A stretch of 9,985 nucleotides of DNA, taken from assembly GCA_937890245.1 (NCBI GenBank), contig CALACF010000093.1, positions 1 to 9,985 on the forward strand, in the 5' to 3' direction. The DNA comes from an uncultured Flavobacteriales bacterium (lineage in GTDB: Bacteria; Bacteroidota; Bacteroidia; Flavobacteriales_D; Sanyastnellaceae). Numbering within the stretch: position 1 is the stretch's first letter; the number at the start of each line of letters is the position of its first letter. Shown here piece by piece: positions 7,133 through 9,985 of this stretch. Position numbers and translations under genes: made by a program. The notes beneath the pieces were generated by a model, which was not told where the DNA came from, did not search any database, and saw nothing but the letters and a program-made list of their open reading frames with translations.

Positions 7133-9034
7133 CTATTGATCGCGGCCTAAAATTACCTTTTCTACCGCGCCATTCTCGTAGATATAGAACAGAAGTGCGC
7201 CTGGTGTCGCAGAGGTTTGGTCGAGGGTGCGGCCCAAAACGTCGACGACTTGGACAAGCGGACCGCGCTCTGAAGGCGCCTCGAGGTCGTCGACACCAAT
7301 GGTTTCAGAGCAGAGTTGCTCGAAGAAGAGCCAGGCCTCACGGCTTGAATCGATGTCCATGTTCCCATATGAGCCGGGCCAATCATGCCCACCCCCTTGC
7401 ACCGTGTAAAGCCAGACCTCCCCGCAATCGCCATCGAGACCATATTTATCATAGACAACTGTGCTTCCGTCATTGGGGGCAATGTCTGAGAATGTGCCCG
7501 ATTCGATCAGGCCGATACCGTAGAGGTCGACCCAGAAATCCACAGTCGCTGGGATGCTGGGATAAGCGCCCCAATTGTCCTGGTTCTGTGGATCGCCATT
7601 GAAGTACGTGACGTTGTCGTCCGTGCCGTGGATCTCAAGAATGCCGACCGTTTCCGACGGCGAACACCCGTCCATGATGTCCTGCATGATCATGCCGGAC
7701 ACAGGTGCCACGCCAGCAAATGTTTCCGACGCTTCACATGCCAATAAGTAGCACAAGTCACCGCCGTTTGACATCCCCGTACAAAACACCTTGTCCGGGT
7801 CAACAGCATTTTCCGCCACAAACAGATCTGTCAGCTCCTCCAAGAAAGCCACATCGTCCACTGTTTCATTGTTCTGAAAATCATAGCCCACATTGAAAAA
7901 TGTGTAGCCGTCCGAATCCTCAATACCCTGCGGATAGCAGACTGCAAAGCCAAATTCATCAGCCAGACTGTTGAAGTCTGAGTAGTTCATTATTCCAGCT
8001 GCCGATCCAGAATAGCCGTGACAAACAAAGACCAACGGGCAGTTCGCTGGCGCGTTTCCGGGATGGTAATAAATGTACTCCCGCTCATACGTGCCGCTTG
8101 AAATACCGCCGTACTCGATGACCGTCACGCCAGCTGTTAGCGCGTTGTTTTCTAAGTTTTCGTCGCCTGTGCCGTTGACGTTTGAAATGCCAACCTCGAT
8201 GTCGTTGTTGCCCATTGTCGCCGCGACAAATACATCTTGGTGGGTGAATGCGAACGACTCCCCCATTGCCAGGTTTAGGTCTGAAAACCCTTGAACATGG
8301 TCTTGGCCTCCTGAATTCCACGTAACGTCCAGGCTTTGGATCAGGTCCGCACCTGCGTTTGTAATCAATCCGACCACATCCAACTCACTGCCAAGATTGG
8401 CATTGGAAGCCATTGAAAGCGATGTCAACTCAGCATCCAAGCCTTGGGGCTCATACAGGAGAACGTCGTCGATGCCCCAGCCAAACATCCAGCCGCCGTC
8501 GTCATTGTATCGAAAAGCCACAAGAACATTGGCGTTGCCCGCAAGGGAACTTAGGTTGACAGATACGTTCTCCCAAACCGTGTTGTCCGAATTTCCGTTG
8601 CCTTCTACGGTTTGGAGGACCGTCCAGGATACACCTTCATCCAGGGAATATTCAATCGTTGCCACCTCGGTACTGCCCTCGAATAGTTCACCGGAAAAGT
8701 AACTGGCAAATGAGAGGAGCAGGCCCTCTACAGCCGTCAAGTTGAGCGGTGGCATGATGAGGTAATCCGCGCTTTTGTCGCAATCACATTCGTCGTCGTT
8801 TGTCGCAATAAAGTCCCCGTGGGGGGCGATATCCCACCAGTCGCTTTGCAGGCCAGTGTCGTCGCCGCCGATCCATCCGCTATCGTCGGAAAGCGTTTGC
8901 TGAGACCAGCCATCGGGCAGGGCAGCGTCATCGAATGCCTCGCTTACGAGTTCGTTTTGAGCTTGAATTGAGGTCGCGGGGAAGCAGGTGATTGCCGCGG
9001 CAATTGCGCACGAGAAAATAAACTTTAAGGCCAC
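7133..9034 (-). CDS. Secreted multidomain esterase (PHB depolymerase/LpqC-like) with T9SS sorting domain
   Basis: This 633-residue secreted protein has four parts. Residues 1-25 form a signal peptide (cleavage likely after SIQA). About 28-197 resemble a choice-of-anchor J/MAM-like beta-sandwich (EAFDDAALPDGWSQQ, then WGIDDVLLY), with an acidic Cys pair in NDDECDCDKSADY. About 199-307 look like a CARDB-type Ig-like domain. About 313-575 are an alpha/beta hydrolase of the PHB-depolymerase/feruloyl-esterase (LpqC) type: oxyanion loop HGYSGSA (339-345), nucleophile S422 in CTGMSNGG, acid D472 or D473 in HGTDDNV, and base H550 in GGGHDWPG. The C-terminal tail (VVDVLGRTLDQ to FYIYENGAVEK) matches a short T9SS sorting-domain form without a YPNP opening. 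The start is GTG at 9034: an in-frame TAA lies 42 bases upstream with no ATG between. No SD is visible, but the start region is AT-rich. It follows the preceding stop by 4 bp, implying co-transcription. The ester substrate is unknown. Confidence 0.88.
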   Translation of the reverse strand: MALKFIFSCAIAAAITCFPATSIQAQNELVSEAFDDAALPDGWSQQTLSDDSGWIGGDDTGLQSDWWDIAPHGDFIATNDDECDCDKSADYLIMPPLNLTAVEGLLLSFASYFSGELFEGSTEVATIEYSLDEGVSWTVLQTVEGNGNSDNTVWENVSVNLSSLAGNANVLVAFRYNDDGGWMFGWGIDDVLLYEPQGLDAELTSLSMASNANLGSELDVVGLITNAGADLIQSLDVTWNSGGQDHVQGFSDLNLAMGESFAFTHQDVFVAATMGNNDIEVGISNVNGTGDENLENNALTAGVTVIEYGGISSGTYEREYIYYHPGNAPANCPLVFVCHGYSGSAAGIMNYSDFNSLADEFGFAVCYPQGIEDSDGYTFFNVGYDFQNNETVDDVAFLEELTDLFVAENAVDPDKVFCTGMSNGGDLCYLLACEASETFAGVAPVSGMIMQDIMDGCSPSETVGILEIHGTDDNVTYFNGDPQNQDNWGAYPSIPATVDFWVDLYGIGLIESGTFSDIAPNDGSTVVYDKYGLDGDCGEVWLYTVQGGGHDWPGSYGNMDIDSSREAWLFFEQLCSETIGVDDLEAPSERGPLVQVVDVLGRTLDQTSATPGALLFYIYENGAVEKVILGRDQ

Positions 9035-9038
9035 AGAA

Positions 9039-9985
9039 TTATTGAATAATGAGTTTGAAATATGCGTTGTTTAAACGCCCGGTGTAATGTCCAACTTCCA
9101 GTTTTGATGTGCTCATCTCCTCTCTGGGTCCGACCTCTTCGCGCAACACTTCTTTGCCTTGCGCAGAATACAAAATAAACAACCCGCCGCTTTCTGATGC
9201 GATGGTGAAAGCGCCGCTGGCGGGATTTGGATATAGGCTCGGAGGCACTTCGCCGATGGATGCCTCAGCGACCGAAACAGTGCCGCACGCCGGGTTGCCG
9301 ACCCCAGAAGTAGAAAGCGCCAAAGCATAGTCATAGAGCTCATCAACGACATACAAGTTCTCGCCCTCTGCATTGCTCAATACCACCACGCCGATTTCAT
9401 TTTCAGGGTCGATGTACAGATCGGTGGTCGCCCCGCTTTCCCCCCCGTTGTGGCCCCACAAGTCAACGACGCCGCCCCCAGACAAGTAAATTTCTTCCTG
9501 ATACCAATTCAGCCCCTGCGTATTTTCAATCCCCTGAATTTGAAGGGTCAGCATTTCTTCTATGGACGACTCGGTGAGCAATTGATCTCCGTTGAAGGCG
9601 CCACCTTGGAGGTAGGCAATCATGAAATTGGCCAAATCTTTGACACTCGATCGAAGAAGTCCGTTGGGGTAATCGGCAAATCCGTAATGGGAAAACGGGC
9701 TGAATTGGCCCCCTTGAAATTGATAAGGGCGGGCGACTTGCAGTGTATCGAATTCCGAGAGGTACCAGGCGGTGTTGTGCATGCACAGCGGTTCGAACAG
9801 GTTGGTGTTGCTGTACTGGTCAAAGAGTTCGCCAGAAATCACCTCGACCAAATAGCCCGCGAGCGCAGTGGCCATGTTGGAGTAGTCGAAGTTCGTTCCG
9901 GGCGCGCCGTTGGAGAAGTTGTTTTGGGCGTTGTAGTCTGCGCCCGAAGCAGAGAAATAGCGTTCCATGCAATCAGCCAAAGTGA
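9039..9985 (-). CDS. Beta-lactamase-family serine hydrolase with T9SS sorting domain (N-terminus outside window)
   Basis: The frame runs off the right edge; the TTG at 9980 is not a real start. Counting from that codon, residues 1-230 are the second half of a class C beta-lactamase/DD-peptidase-fold hydrolase: the YxN motif FDYSN (Y33-S34-N35), NGLLRSSVKDLANFM, and a WGHNGGESGATT motif (H177-N178-G179) in the position of KTG, as in many esterase- or peptidase-like family members. The SxxK nucleophile motif would lie outside the window. Residues about 248-313 are a type A T9SS sorting domain (SLYPNPASG, then LYSAQGKEVL and VGHYTGRL), so the mature enzyme should go to the cell surface or medium. 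The HxG form makes antibiotic hydrolysis less likely than an esterase or peptidase role, but that is inference. The next gene starts 4 bp after this stop (TAA 9039-9041), so the two are probably one transcription unit. Confidence 0.9.
   Translation of the reverse strand, partial: TLADCMERYFSASGADYNAQNNFSNGAPGTNFDYSNMATALAGYLVEVISGELFDQYSNTNLFEPLCMHNTAWYLSEFDTLQVARPYQFQGGQFSPFSHYGFADYPNGLLRSSVKDLANFMIAYLQGGAFNGDQLLTESSIEEMLTLQIQGIENTQGLNWYQEEIYLSGGGVVDLWGHNGGESGATTDLYIDPENEIGVVVLSNAEGENLYVVDELYDYALALSTSGVGNPACGTVSVAEASIGEVPPSLYPNPASGAFTIASESGGLFILYSAQGKEVLREEVGPREEMSTSKLEVGHYTGRLNNAYFKLIIQ

Noticed and set aside
9038..9050. ATTATT-G-AATAAT inverted repeat before the esterase start as an operator
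   Set aside because: It is AT-only, has a one-base loop and coincides with the last codons of the upstream gene; better explained as an unstructured AT-rich initiation region.

Overview
The window is a stretch of a GC-rich (by eye a little under 60%) chromosome that reads as Bacteroidota, probably Flavobacteriales or a close relative. Four things point there: type IX secretion (T9SS) C-terminal sorting domains on two intact secreted proteins and one gene relic; TAnnTTTG-like promoter boxes with few Shine-Dalgarno sequences; a FeoB C-terminus of the Bacteroidota type (AMQCASTIAVVRRE); and a tRNA-Val(GAC) without an encoded CCA. I see no phage, plasmid, IS or CRISPR signature.

Layout. 1-1553 (+) is the membrane part of the ferrous iron transporter FeoB, cut by the left edge. 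FeoA (1537-1806, -) faces it and overlaps its 3' end by 17 bp, with a candidate promoter at 1835-1864. A tRNA-Val (1964-2038, -) follows, with an intrinsic terminator on its 3' side and a TATATTTG box on its 5' side. 2101-2440 (+) holds a frameshifted, truncated relic of a secreted protein with a PKD-like segment and a sorting-domain start. 2460-3782 (-) is a MOP-superfamily polysaccharide flippase. Divergent from it, 3828-4565 (+) is a YwaF/TMEM164-family membrane protein.

From 4581 to the right edge all genes lie on the minus strand. In transcription order they are a beta-lactamase-fold serine hydrolase with a sorting domain (partial), a multidomain esterase with a sorting domain whose GTG start lies 4 bp beyond the preceding stop, and, after a 137-bp gap, a membrane-anchored penicillin-acylase-family Ntn hydrolase. 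All three are predicted exported hydrolases. The first two look co-transcribed; the third may have its own promoter.

The genes fall into an iron-uptake pair, two unrelated envelope membrane proteins, and a secreted-hydrolase cluster. I found no clear new multi-gene system. The most unusual points are the tail-to-tail feoA/feoB arrangement, the multidomain T9SS esterase and its neighbours, and the degraded T9SS gene beside the tRNA.
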